Source: Smittium mucronatum (Eukaryota; Kickxellomycota; Harpellomycetes; Harpellales; Legeriomycetaceae). From it: DNA of 23,159 nucleotides. The translations under genes were made by a program, and so were the position numbers. Below the pieces are notes generated by a model. It was not told the origin of the DNA. It saw nothing but the letters and a program-made list of their open reading frames with translations, and searched no databases. The stretch spans positions 1 through 23,159 of the forward strand of contig LSSL01002311.1 in the NCBI GenBank assembly GCA_001953115.1, written 5' to 3'. Of the stretch, positions 8,883 to 20,212 are shown one piece after another; positions within the stretch are counted from its first letter, which is position 1, and every line of letters starts with the position of its first letter.

Positions 8883-10985
8883 GAAAAAAGCTATTTATTT
8901 AACTACATACTATTTCTGTGTAACGTTAATTTTTTTCGATAAAATCTGACAAAACCAGATTAATCGAGTCTTTTGGCAGTGATTTTTTATCATCAGAATG
9001 CAACTTTACTATATATTTTTAAATTAAATGTAAAATAGTTTATTAGTATTTATAATATTGCTGTTTTCATGATAGATTGATGTTATAAATTTGATTTCAT
9101 GATTTCTTAAGATTCCTAATTTATTTTGATTTTGGACAAATGCTCATTTGTTATAGTTATACGTATTGTATTTTCGAAGCGAAATACTAAATATTTATTT
9201 CAAAAATTATCTTTTTATGTATATTAAGCACGGCTAAATTTATCTTTGAACTTATAGTCGAAAAAGTTTAAAAAAATTGGTTTAGTTTTTCCCTTATTAA
9301 TAGTTTTTATTATACATGAACACTATATTTTTCTATTTTCATTATACATTTACAATAAGGTATATTGATGAAATCAAACCTCAAAAAAAAAATCTAGGTA
9401 ATTTTAGACCAAAAAGTTTATATTTAAAGTGTATAGAATTAAGTAATAGCGTTTTAAAACTATTTACCAAATTTAAAAATAAAATAAAAATATAGCGTTA
9501 TGTAGATATCATTATTGAGGTCAATAGCATATAATTATTTTTCAAACTAACAAAAATTATACTATATTATATCTGCTTCTATATTTTTGGATTAATGATC
9601 TTTTGAATGTTGTTCAGCTCCATTAAATCAAAAATTATTAATATCTACTATCAGTAAAATATTTAAATTATATTTTATGTGATTTTTGACACTTGTTATT
9701 TAAAAAAAGTTAGTTTCATACTACCGTAAAAATTTTCATTTTTAAAATAATAAAACCAATAATTACAAGAGATTAATATGGTAAATTTTTTATACTCACA
9801 TTAAAGATTTAGTTTTGTTAAAAATACCATCTTAAATTGATATATTTAATTTTAATTTATAGCCATACAAAAATATTCTTTTCTTTGACCAGGAATAAAT
9901 GAAATCGCCCTTTAAAATAAATAGGAATAAATAATTGGATTCAATAAGAGATACAAGTGATTTATCAATAAATCTATTAGCTAAATATTTATCCAATAAA
10001 ATCAAAGATTTCTAATAAATTTCCCTCTTGATTATTTTAGATTAAATCCAATTAAAAATGATATATTATTAAAATTTATTTGGAAATTCTTAGTTTTAAA
10101 TAAAATTGTAATAAAATATACATTGATTGCATATTTTTTTCTGTTTTAAAAATAATTTTAAATATTTTAATAATATTATTAACCTTTCCTAGAAATTTCA
10201 TGATCATTAAGCTGATTTTATTCCTGTCTATAATGACCTATTAGCCGATAAAATTAATTTCAATATTATTGTTATTTATTTATCTTTTTCATAAATAAAT
10301 CGAATTGCTATCGTTTATTTTTAGTTATTAAGAGTAATTTTTTACTCATAAATTTCTATGTTAAAATGTATACTCTAGTTTTTTTTTTTTTTACCAAATT
10401 AAAATTAATACAGTATAAATTTAGGATACAGTCATATATGAATTCTTTAAAGCATTTTTTAAAAAAATTAAAAATAAAGATATATCAAATTACCATTTTC
10501 ATCTCAAAAAATGAAAATTTTAGAGTTTTTTTGTTTAAATACAAATAAAGTCTGCTATAAATTTTAAAAATATACATCTTTTTAGCTAATTTGATTTGGA
10601 AATTTATTTTATCAATGAAAAAAAATTTTCTTTTTTAATTTAACTATATTATTTTACCACTAGAATAAAATATCATATTTTGAAAAATTATCAATGATAA
10701 AAAAATGAAATATTATTAAAACCTCCATAAAATAATAGAATTTCCCCCCTAAATATGCTTATATATAAGAAAAAACCAATTCTGTTTTGTTTAATAAATT
10801 TTAAAATTATTTAGCATGGATGAAAATTGTTTTAAATAAGCTCAAAAATATTTAATAATAAGTCTTACCCGAAAAAATTGTATCAAATTTTATTTATTTT
10901 AGATAATTATAATCATTTTATGTCCCAATTAAATGAGATTATATTTATTTATTTAAAAAAACTATTATAGATACATAAAATCACT

Positions 10986-11060
10986 CCCGAGCCATCAATA
11001 AACCAGGTACTTTTAGATTTTTTAAATATAAATCCCGAGAAATAAAAATCAAGGTACTTT
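10986..11060. repeat. Imperfect 48-bp tandem duplication
   Basis: CCCGAG recurs at 10986 and 11034, and AGGTACTTT at 11005 and 11052, with AATAAA between the two words in each copy. The shifts of 48 and 47 bases indicate a diverged duplication of about 48 bp. No function is evident. Confidence 0.4.
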
Positions 11061-12973
11061 ACAATAGAAACTAAATTCTAGTTAATTGGCTTCAAGTCTC
11101 ATAAATACATTCATATACCACTTGAAATTTCTAACAATTTATTATTTTTTGATTACTCTATTTAAGTTATAATTTTTTCTTATAATAACCAGAAAGTATC
11201 AAAATAAAAAGTTTAAATATTAATAAAATTAAATATCAGTTTTCATATTTAAAAAAATATCATCATAGTTAATTTACTCCATTAAAAAGTTTCGAACAGG
11301 GTTTTATTTAAGAATTGTGGAATGTAGTTTCAAAATGCCTATTGGAAGGGGATGGATTTGATGAATTGTTTTTTTTATGAAAATTAATATTTTATTAAAA
11401 TGGGTATGATTATAAATTATAAATTAGTTTATTTTATTATATTTTTTGAAATTAAGTTTTTTATTTCATTAAATTATTTTTATTATATATTTTTTACTAT
11501 CCTATTATTCAATAAATTAAGAATTTTATTTTAAATTAATTATAAAAATGAATTTTTTGATGCTTTTCTATACCTATTTTTATTCTAAAAATAAATGAAA
11601 TCTTAGGAAAGAATTATTTATGTTATTAAAACATCAAATTTATTTAAAAACTTATCTAATAGTCTAGGAATTTTTTTTTAAGTTTTCAAAATAAAAAGGA
11701 TTGATTATATTTTCATATTTAGAAAGTTATTTTTTGAAAAAAATATATAATTATTTATATTGCAACTTTTATTAATTATTTTTCGATTTAAAAGAATTCA
11801 ATTATAAAAAAATTCGATATTTTTTTATTTAGATATATCAATTTTAGTTTTTAAAATAAGTTGTTTTTAATTAATTATCAGCTATATTTATTTTCACAGA
11901 TTTTTTTTCGTTATTATGATTTTATTTATTTATAATTTCTTAATTCAAGCATGAAGTATAATATGTATAAAATAATTTTATAAGTTTTAAGATGAAAATT
12001 GTATATATTTTCTAGAAAAATTTTCAGTTTAATCTTCAAAAAATGATTTGTGATTCAAAAATTTTTATTCAACCATTTTAAAACAAGTGATTTACCTGTA
12101 TTTTATTCACCCACTTTACCCCCCGAAAAAATATTAAAAGTAACCAAAATAAGACATAGTTTATAAGTTAAAATAATTTTTCAATAAACTTGGGGTCAAA
12201 AGATCTTTTATAAAGATATTTAAATGAAAAAAATTTATCGCGAAAAAATGTTTTTTTGATAAATTCGATTTTTTATTTGAAAATCAGATTAAAATAAAAA
12301 AATTAATTAAAATTATAAATATAAAGCATTTCGGAATAAGTAGATAATTTTTTATCAAAAATGAGCTATATTCTTCATTTAATCTATAAAATAAATTTCA
12401 ATTTTTATATATAAGCCTTCAATATTTATGTAATTTATGAATTACAAAGTTTTCTTTCAAAAATATGGATTATTTTACTCATCCCTCCTCAAAATACGTT
12501 TTTTTAATTATCAAGTTATTAAGTTTTTATCATAACAGTATACAATAAAAATCTCACATCTAAGGACTTATATAAAAATTTTCAGCGTGTAAAAATTTGT
12601 TATTTTTTTATTCTGATATACAACACAAGACCCTGAAAGTAGGGTGTAATTCGAAAATTTAATTTAATATCCTATGTATCTTTTTTCAACAATGATACAT
12701 GCAGAGAAAAATTATGTATTTTTTTCTATGGTTTATTAAATATTTATTTTGTTTTTAAAGGTGATGTAAGTCTTACCATCTAATTAATTTGTATAATATA
12801 AGCTATATTATATACCAAAGATAAAAGTGATAAAAAATAATGTGAGGAAGGGTGGAGAAAAAATTAAATTTTTATAACCTGAAACTTCAAAATTGTCTAT
12901 TTAAAGAAACAAAAAACTTTAAAATGTAAATTAATTTAAAGCATAATGAATTTTAATTGGTAAAAATATTAAA

Positions 12974-13228
12974 ATAACTAAAATCTTGCATAGAAAACCC
13001 GGAATCTGACATCTATCACTAAAATCTAACATTTATAACTAAAATCTGCCACTCACTGCATTTTTTACCACTAAATTTTGAGAATATTTGCTATTTTTTT
13101 TTTTTTGATTTATTTATTGGTCAAAATCTCAAAAGTTGATGCAAAATTTTCCCTTTTAGGAAATTCGGTAAATCGCCCCTTATTGTGCTATATATAAATG
13201 GAAATGATTTTTTATAGTAACATAGACC
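12974..13228. repeat. Left inverted arm of element A
   Basis: About 255 bp, matching the complement of 14077-14385. It has two recognisable 20-bp units (13004-13023 and 13024-13043) and a degenerate third one. A run of 13 T (13094-13106) has replaced part of the matching sequence found in the other arm. Confidence 0.75.
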
Positions 13229-14076
13229 ATCAATACCACCTCAAGTTTTTGGTAAGAAAAATAATAATCGCAAGCTAAACAAACTCAAAATAAAACTATA
13301 GATCTATATTCGTAAAAATCAACAGTTCCCAGTCATTTAAAAAGGGTGAAATTGGTTTCATATTATCTGTACCCAAATATTTAATATGCCAAATTTCATA
13401 ATAAATATCACATCAGTACCATTATCAAAATTATATAATCTTTTGTGAAACCTTAATAATCTCTTCACATTTAATAACTAAAGAATAGTATACTATTTAT
13501 TTTTATTTAAGATCATGGTGCATTTTAAACTCATTAATAATTTACAAAATAGGTATTTTAATAGTCTTGGCATTCTTTCAAGCTTTTAGAGAATATTTAA
13601 ATAGCCATTTCAGTTTTTTTTTGATTAGTTATGTAATTTTACTATGGATACTGATAAAATGAACTAATCTCTAACTTATTATAATATGTCACAGTATATA
13701 TAAAAGTAATGATATGGGTTTGAGATATAAAAAATCGACATGTAGAATACTCTAAAAATAGTCGAAAGCCTTTTATAAAGTTATATCAATTATTACTAGA
13801 AATAAATTTGATCCATGTTTCCTTTTTATTATTATTAAAACACATTTTAAAGCCTTCAATAATACTGACTAGTACAATAATCTTAATCCATTTATATTTT
13901 TTTCTATGTTAGCGGATATTTCATTATTCCAAGTACGCAAAAAAGCTATTAGTATCAATGGTTTTCGCAATAAGAAAGGGAATTTGAAAATTTTCCTATA
14001 TGAATTTTTATTTGATTATTATTATCTTGAATTCTTATAAATAAATTTAAACTGTAAGGATATTGAAATTTTTTTT

Positions 14077-14385
14077 CTTCTATCACTGATAAAAATCGTG
14101 TCCATATATATATCGTACAATAAGGGGCGATTTATCGAATTTCCTAAAAGGGAACAAATTGCATCAACTTTTGAGATTTTGGCCAATAAATAAATCAAAA
14201 AAAATTTAGTGATGAAGCTCAAATTTTAGTGGTTAAAAATGCAGTGAATGGCAATTTTAGTGATAAGTGTTAGGTTTTAGTGATAAGTGTCAGGTTTTAG
14301 TGATAAGTGTTAGATTTTAGTGATAAGTGTTAGATTTTTGTGATAGATGTCAGATTCAGGGTTTGATATGCAAGATTTTAGTGAT
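14077..14385. repeat. Right inverted arm of element A
   Basis: About 309 bp, longer than the left arm mainly because of extra 20-bp units at 14261-14356. A further unit-like word, ACCACTAAAATTTGAG on the complement, lies further in. Confidence 0.75.
14261..14356. repeat. 20-bp tandem repeat, four full copies plus a degenerate one
   Basis: The unit TGATAAGTGTYAGRTTTTAG starts at 14261, 14281, 14301 and 14321 with an exact 20-base step and one or two changes per copy. A fifth, diverged copy starts at 14341. The units abut with no spacers. They may be transposase-binding sites of element A. Confidence 0.9.
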
Positions 14386-17300
14386 TATGAAATGATGAAA
14401 AATTTCAATTAATTTAATGTTCTTATATTTTAAATTACTGGATAATAAATTTTTGGTCAAAAAGTTTACAGATCATTTTATAATGCATATATTAATATAA
14501 AATTAAAGTGATTTCATCTTTTTATTTTTATAAATTTTTTTTAAAATATAATAAATTTAAAAAAATACTTTCGCTATTTTCTCGATTTTTGTTATTCTGT
14601 AGGTGTTATTTTGTTAATTTAATTTGTTAAAAAAATACAAATAAAATAATATCTCAATTTTCTTCTAAATTTTATTTTATTTTTAATTTTGTTGCGCCCC
14701 ATAGATATTTTAATTAACCAGTTGTTTTCTACATATTATTCTTATGTATACCAGTTTCATGTTATTTATGAAGTTATTTGGTACAAACCTGTTCCTTTTA
14801 TGGTTAAATTTGGTGATAGATATCTATTCTTTCCCATGTATCCAAAATTTGTAATCATTAAAAAAAAACCTATATCTTGTTATTAAGTCTCTTTTTATTT
14901 TTTTAAAAATCTTAATATACTTAAAAAATGTTAAAAATATAAATTGAAAATATTTAATTTGGCACAACATGGCCAAATTTCCATATTAAAAGTGTAAAAA
15001 TGTTCTTTTAATACAATATTTCTTATTTTTTATATAATTTTTTTTTATAATCACTAGATTTGTAATTAAATTATTATTTTTTTAGAACAAATACTTTTAT
15101 AAAAGCCCATTTTTAGCATGGCTAAAAAAAATAATCTCAAAAAATCATTAAACAATTTTTTAAATATTCATTTATAAAATCTGTTATAATTTTATTCAAT
15201 CTTTGAGATGTTCTTGGAATCATGTTTTAAGAGATTATTATAAAGCAACAAGTATGATGTACTTTAAAAAAATTCAAATAAAGTAACAAGCAGTGCATTT
15301 TGGAATTTTATTTATCTATTTTGATATTCTCATTTTGGACCAATATTGGTATAGAATTCAAAATAATACTTTAATCCGTTTATAAAAAAAAATATTTAGG
15401 TATTCATACCTTAGTTATTTATATTAATTATATCATCAACCTAATATCATTCATATTTTTTATTTTTTATTTAAATATTTCACTTTTACTCATACTTTAA
15501 TTGATTACATGAGATCTCGAAAGAATTTTTTTTAAGTTTGCATTGGTAATTTAAATTATAAATATTCAGTCCATATTTTTTAGGTGTTATTTTTTTAAAA
15601 TTTAAATATTATTCTTTAATGACGTTTAAAAAAAATCATAAAATTTATGTTTTTGAAAGTCCAATTATAAAAATTAGTTAATTTGACCTTTTATTGAGTA
15701 TAAATGCTTTTTTTGTAAAAAATATGGTATCATAATATTTAAAAATATGATTATTCAACAAAAAAAGCAATTTTGAATTAAATATTGCAGATAAAGGAAA
15801 ATTTCTTTTATATATATATATATATATTATGTGTTGTAGTTTTCTTTCTTCTTAAGAAATTTTTACTACCGGGTTCTATTTTTTTTTCGGGGGCTCCAAT
15901 TTTTACTGAATCTACTGTAGAATCAGGAATAATGCTTTTCAACTTGGTCCGGTTCTTGGTAATAATTTTTTTTCTCTACAAAGTCATCCTTATTGTAATT
16001 TTGTAGTAGTTAGATTTAAATTTAGTAACATTGTATATTTTTTTTTAATTTTTATTATTAGTTTGTTTTATATATATATTTTAAGATAAAAAAAGAGTAA
16101 TCGAAAACTTAGGTAAAATTACTATATATTGGCTGAATTTTAGTTTAGAATCAAAATTTTAATATATTGATTATAAGCTTAAAATTTTACTAAATATTAT
16201 TTCGAATTACTATCTATAATAAGTAGTTTTCTTCAAAGTTCTTCCAGGATCCTATTTTTCTTAATTTTCCTCTGCCTTTTTTCTTTTTCGAAAATAGCCA
16301 CATTCTTTTTATAACTTTTTTTCTTTCTTATAATGCATCTATTACGCAAGCCAAACTTCATATTAACAATTTTTATCATTCATATTTCATGTCATATTTG
16401 AAAATTTCTCAACATAATCCTTGATTAGCTAATCCTTCTCCTTCGTGTACATCACTTATATTTAAGTGTTGTCATGTTTTTTCTTTATTTTTCAATATTT
16501 TTCCCCCTTTATAATTTTTATAAAGTACTATTCTTGTACTAAATCATGATTTGACAGTTACTCAAAGTTTAATCATAAATGCATATATGATGATCTTAAC
16601 TTATACATATATAACACGGATATTTACATTTTAATCAAAATTTTGAGGAAAAAAAAAACAAATTTATCAATATAAAGCGTTTTTCGCCTCAAAAATTACT
16701 CGATTTAGTATAATGTTAATTTTTTTTTTATCAAATGCTTATTAAAAATGCGATTTTAATTTATAATTGATTTCTTATGGTTTTTTGTATTTATTTTCTT
16801 AGAAATTACAGGTTTTATTGAATTTGGGCGCTTAAATAGTATTTTATATTCATAAAATTATTAGATATTTATAATTAATGATCGATATTAATCAGTTTTA
16901 AAATTTTTTAGACATCTATTTATTTAAATTTGAAAAAAAAGAAAGTATAGTAAAATTTTTATTTTGATGAAAATATATGTATAGAAAATAAATTAATATT
17001 TATAATATTTATTAAAGTCGAATTTGTTTGAAAACAATTCATTTTTTATAAAATTAATATTTGAACGTTAAAATTCAGTTAAAATTTTTTTTTTCTGTTC
17101 TTTTTAATTCATTTCACATTATCTTTTTTATGTCGAAATCACAAAATAAAAAAATTCACAGTATTTTAATATTAAGAAACTGATAACAAAGAAAAAGGTA
17201 TAGATATTATGAAACCCTCTTATCTATTTCCAAGAAAAAAAAAACAAACAAATTTTATATTAATATAAATGATCCAAAATCTCTGAAATAATTTAATTTG

Positions 17301-18203
17301 AAAAATATTCATCAATTTTATCGAAGTGTAGATTAAAATTATAATAAATAAAAAATTCCAAAAATGGTTGATAAATTCAATAATTCGACATAATATTTAT
17401 CTTTAGTAATTTTTCCTAAATTTAATACAATAACACAAAAAAAGAATGGTTTTAATACACAAATTTCCAAAATTTTAATGGTATTTTCAAGATATAATAT
17501 TTAAAAAATAATGACTTAATATCAGTTTGTAAAATATTTAAATATCTTTAAATAATTTTAGATTAAGCCATATAGCCCTATTACCTCTCCTGTTAATTTT
17601 TTATTCTGTTAGATTAGTCTAGAAGTGGGTTATGCAGAGAAGAATGGATAAATTTTAAATTTAGGAATTATAAAAAATTTCCCGAAAATTGTAAGCTAAA
17701 AAGCACATTTTAAAAATATGAGCCAATAATTTATAAAAGATCAAAATTTAATTTTTTTTTTTTTAAAGTTGCTCATGGTTAGTGAAGGTTTGGTTAGAGT
17801 AAAATAAAAAGTTTTTTTAATTTTTTTTACAATTTGTTAGTTTATTTTTTGGAATAGGTCTTTTAAATTTTTTTTACGCTATATGAAAGTAGCGGTGTTA
17901 AATTTTTACCATAAAAAAATCATTTATATAAATTAGATTTTTTTGGGTAAAATATTAAGTTTATCCAAGTTTGCTATTATTAAAATATAAAATCTTAGTA
18001 TCTTTCTTCATTCAATTGGGATTTAAATTGTTTTATAGATACTAAAAGTTTATTTTAAATTTCCCTTTTTTCCTGGGGACTATTTATTGATAAAACAGCT
18101 TTTATTATATATAAATTATATATTTATTTAGGGTTTTATCTTATCTTATGAAATATTTTATTGATAAAGTTTATAATTTTACTATCAAATTAGAATACAT
18201 TGA
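14386..18203. other. AT-rich stretch between the two elements, no recognised gene
   Basis: About 3.8 kb of AT-rich sequence. Two frames were weighed: 14689-14889 (+), preceded by CCCCATAG and somewhat varied in composition (YKPVPFMVKFGDRYLFFPMY), and 15785-16006 (+), with a GC-richer core near 15868-15960. Both start from TTG, have lengths expected by chance, and lack other support. A (TA)n run lies at 15809-15828. Confidence 0.55.
15809..15828. repeat. (TA)n microsatellite
   Basis: About nine uninterrupted TA units. It is the longest dinucleotide run in the window. Confidence 0.85.
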
Positions 18204-18205
18204 TA

Positions 18206-18462
18206 CAGGGGTTTTCATTGTTAGAGACGAAAATTTTCATTTTTAGAGACACATTATTACATTATTAGAGATATTTTTTATCATTTTTAGAGACATATTG
18301 TTTCATTTTTGGAGATGTGTTTTTTCATTTTTAAAGAAAAATTATTACAATATTGGGGAAATTTTTTCCCATTCCTTAAGGCATACCATTACAGGATTGG
18401 AGATATTTATTTTCATAGTTACAGGCATTTTCCCACTTTGCGGAGAATAATTACTACTTTAT
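18206..18462. repeat. Left arm of element B, eleven 22-bp units
   Basis: After the 10-base tip, a C-A word recurs at 18216, 18238, 18260, 18282, 18304, 18326, 18348, 18370, 18392 and 18414, an exact 22-base step every time, with a further unit near 18436. The conserved head is CATTTTTAGAGAC, followed by a variable AT-rich tail. The outer six units are well conserved; the inner ones have drifted (CATTCCTTAAGGC, CAGGATTGGAGAT, CATAGTTACAGGC) but keep the register. Confidence 0.88.
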
Positions 18463-18709
18463 TTGAATTATTCACCACAATTATTTTTATAAAAGAATTT
18501 CTATCGTGTATAATTTTACCAAGAATAAATTCATTCAATATGCCATCAGATAATTGATAAAATCAAAATATAAAGGCATTAAAATCAAAAAATATGATCT
18601 TATTAAATTAAGATAATCCCTTATTTTTTTAAAAATTTCAAAAATATGAACATCTAAAATTTTCATAATATAATTACGAATGATGATAGCCAATAATAAA
18701 ACTTTCTTC

Positions 18710-18968
18710 ATAAAGTAGTAATTATTCTCCGCAAAGTGGGAAAATGCCTGTAACTATGAAAATAAATATCTCCAATATTGTAATGGTATGCCTTAATGAA
18801 TGGAAAAAAATTTCACCAATATTGTAATAATTTGTCTTTAAAAATGAAAAAACACATCTCCAAAAATGAAACAATATGTCTCTAAAAATGGTGTAAAAAG
18901 TATCCCTAATAATGTAATAATGTGTCTCTAAAAATGAAAATTTTCGTCTCTAACAATGAAAAACCCTG
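18710..18968. repeat. Right arm of element B
   Basis: This is the inverted copy of 18206-18462 with the same 22-bp units on the complement. The third unit from the tip is 24 bases, giving the 2-bp length difference. The inner ends match through CTACTTTAT, then similarity stops sharply on both sides of the loop. Confidence 0.88.
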
Positions 18969-20102
18969 TAAAATAAAAAGAAAATTAATATGAATAAATA
19001 ATAAGCGTTTTGAAATTTATAAATCACCAATTTTGTGTAATAAACAAAGTTGAATTTATACTATTTTTAAAAAAAATTCTAATTATATATCAAGTATATG
19101 TTAAGGATAAACTTTATTATAGTGCTAAATAATTTTACAAAAAAATAAATAAAATAGCTGAGTTATATTTTGACTGGAAAATATTCATATTATCAAATTA
19201 TGAAGAGAAGAATTATTAAATTGTTAAAATCAGATCAAATTTCTCAATAATTAGAAGTGAGTAATCTAAATTTAATTTAAAAACGCCTAAGAAAGCAAAA
19301 ATAAACTCAATACAGAATTTTGATTTTTTATAAATCATAGATGAAGTGAGGCTCTAATCATCAGAGGATTTTCTAGCTTTTATTATGAAATTCAATAGTA
19401 GTTTATTCTCAGGCTTATTTAATTAGTTTGAAAAATATGCACAATAAAAAAATTTATATTGCAAAATTCAAGAGAAAATATTTGAAATTATATTTTTTAA
19501 AAGCAAAAAAATAAATTATTTATCAGAATTGGACGAAAAAAAATTATAAAATTATATATAATGGTGTCTAAATGTTGAAAAAATTTCTCAAAATTTTTTT
19601 TAAATTAATATTATAAGTAAGATGAACTTTCAATTATATTATAAAATTTTTTTTCAAAGTTTTATAATTAAAAATAAAATTTTAATACTTAAATTTAACT
19701 CATCTAAAAGACATCAAGTTTTTTTATATGGGTAATAATATATATTCTGGAAATATATAACTTTATCCGTTAATCCATGAAATATTTTATATTTAAAAAA
19801 AGTTTTACTTTATATGATCACGTATAAAAAAAATTGTATCTACATTTTTTAAAAATAAAAATTACATAAAAATAACAAAAAATTATAAAAAAAATCAGAA
19901 TTTCACGAAACAATTATAGATATAGATCATATTATGAAAAATTGACAAGAAAGCATGTATAAGAAAATGTAGATATATGAAAAAACGTAAGATAATAATC
20001 ATAATTCAATATTAATAATGCTAATTTATAATTTTTTTGTATGACTTTTTTGAAGATTTTTTGAATAAAGTACGAAAATTATGTTATTTACATGAAAAAA
20101 CT

Positions 20103-20127
20103 CTTTTTCTAGAAAAAGTTACTTTTT
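20103..20127. repeat. Nested palindromes
   Basis: CTTTTTCTAGAAAAAG (20103-20118) is a perfect 16-bp palindrome. Its right half also pairs with the next bases, AAAAAGT/ACTTTTT around one T, so two alternative hairpins share the middle segment. Confidence 0.6.
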
Positions 20128-20157
20128 GTCAGTAATTATTATAATTTGGTATTAGGG

Positions 20158-20212
20158 AAAAAAAAGGGTTTGATAATAAATTAATGCATAAAAAAAGGGT
20201 ATAAATTAATAT
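20158..20212. repeat. Short diverged tandem duplication
   Basis: The words AAAAAAAGGGT and ATAAATTAAT occur in the same order in 20158-20185 and 20189-20212, the second copy being a few bases shorter. Confidence 0.4.

Larger units (their letters stand above)
6993..12973. other. AT desert without a recognised gene
   Basis: About 6 kb at roughly 15-20% GC, dominated by A and T runs. Frames at 7959-8147 (-) and 10366-10548 (+) are rich in Lys, Ile, Phe and Tyr as random AT-rich codons give. The items found are a compound palindrome (8853-8882), an imperfect direct repeat (10986-11060), and small AT hairpins such as 12792-12812. Confidence 0.65.
12974..14385. mobile_element. Element A: non-autonomous fold-back element with tandem-repeat arms
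   Basis: The two ends are long inverted copies, both beginning near ACTAAAATCTTGCATA. Further matched landmarks are CTGACATCTATCAC, TTTATTTATTGG, CAAAATCTCAAAAGTTGATG, CCTTTTAGGAAATTCG and AAATCGCCCCTTATTGT. The arms run to about 13228 on the left and 14077 on the right. They are diverged (near 80% by eye), so the copy is old. The interior (13229-14076) is AT-rich with no transposase. Subterminal 20-bp units are more numerous in the right arm. The layout resembles foldback elements or a large MITE; the superfamily is not settled because no clear target-site duplication is seen. The frame at 14022-14222 crosses the right arm and is not a gene. Confidence 0.75.
18206..18968. mobile_element. Element B: 763-bp fold-back MITE with 22-bp-periodic arms
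   Basis: The left end begins CAGGGGTTTTCATTG and the right end, on the complement, CAGGGTTTTTCATTG. Each is flanked outwardly by TA (18204-18205 and 18969-18970). The arms of 257 and 259 bp differ by about ten substitutions and one 2-bp indel (about 95% identity), so the insertion or its last homogenisation is recent. The loop (18463-18709) is AT-rich and codes for nothing evident. A TA flank with a CAGG end is compatible with the Tc1/mariner group, but two bases are weak evidence. hAT elements also often start with CAG, yet the outer 8 bases do not match as a hAT target duplication would. There is no transposase. The frame at 18309-18557 is a by-product of the repeat. Confidence 0.87.

Noticed and set aside
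10366..10548. 60-codon + frame starting in a T-run
   Set aside because: Its poly-Phe start comes from a homopolymer and the rest is Lys/Ile/Asn-rich; judged chance.
14022..14222. 66-codon - frame
   Set aside because: It straddles the inner end of the right arm of element A and has no counterpart in the left arm.
14261..14340. Regular repeats resembling a CRISPR array
   Set aside because: The 20-bp units abut with no spacers, an inverted partner lies in the other arm, and the context is eukaryotic; they are subterminal repeats of element A.
14689..14889. 65-codon + frame with fairly varied residues
   Set aside because: TTG start, length within chance for 80% AT DNA, and no promoter or second exon; kept only as a note in the stretch description.
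15785..16006. 73-codon + frame, hydrophobic
   Set aside because: TTG start, includes translation of the (TA)n run, and is driven by T-richness.
18309..18557. 82-codon + frame
   Set aside because: It runs through the left arm and loop of element B; its content follows the 22-bp repeat and AT-rich loop, not a protein family.
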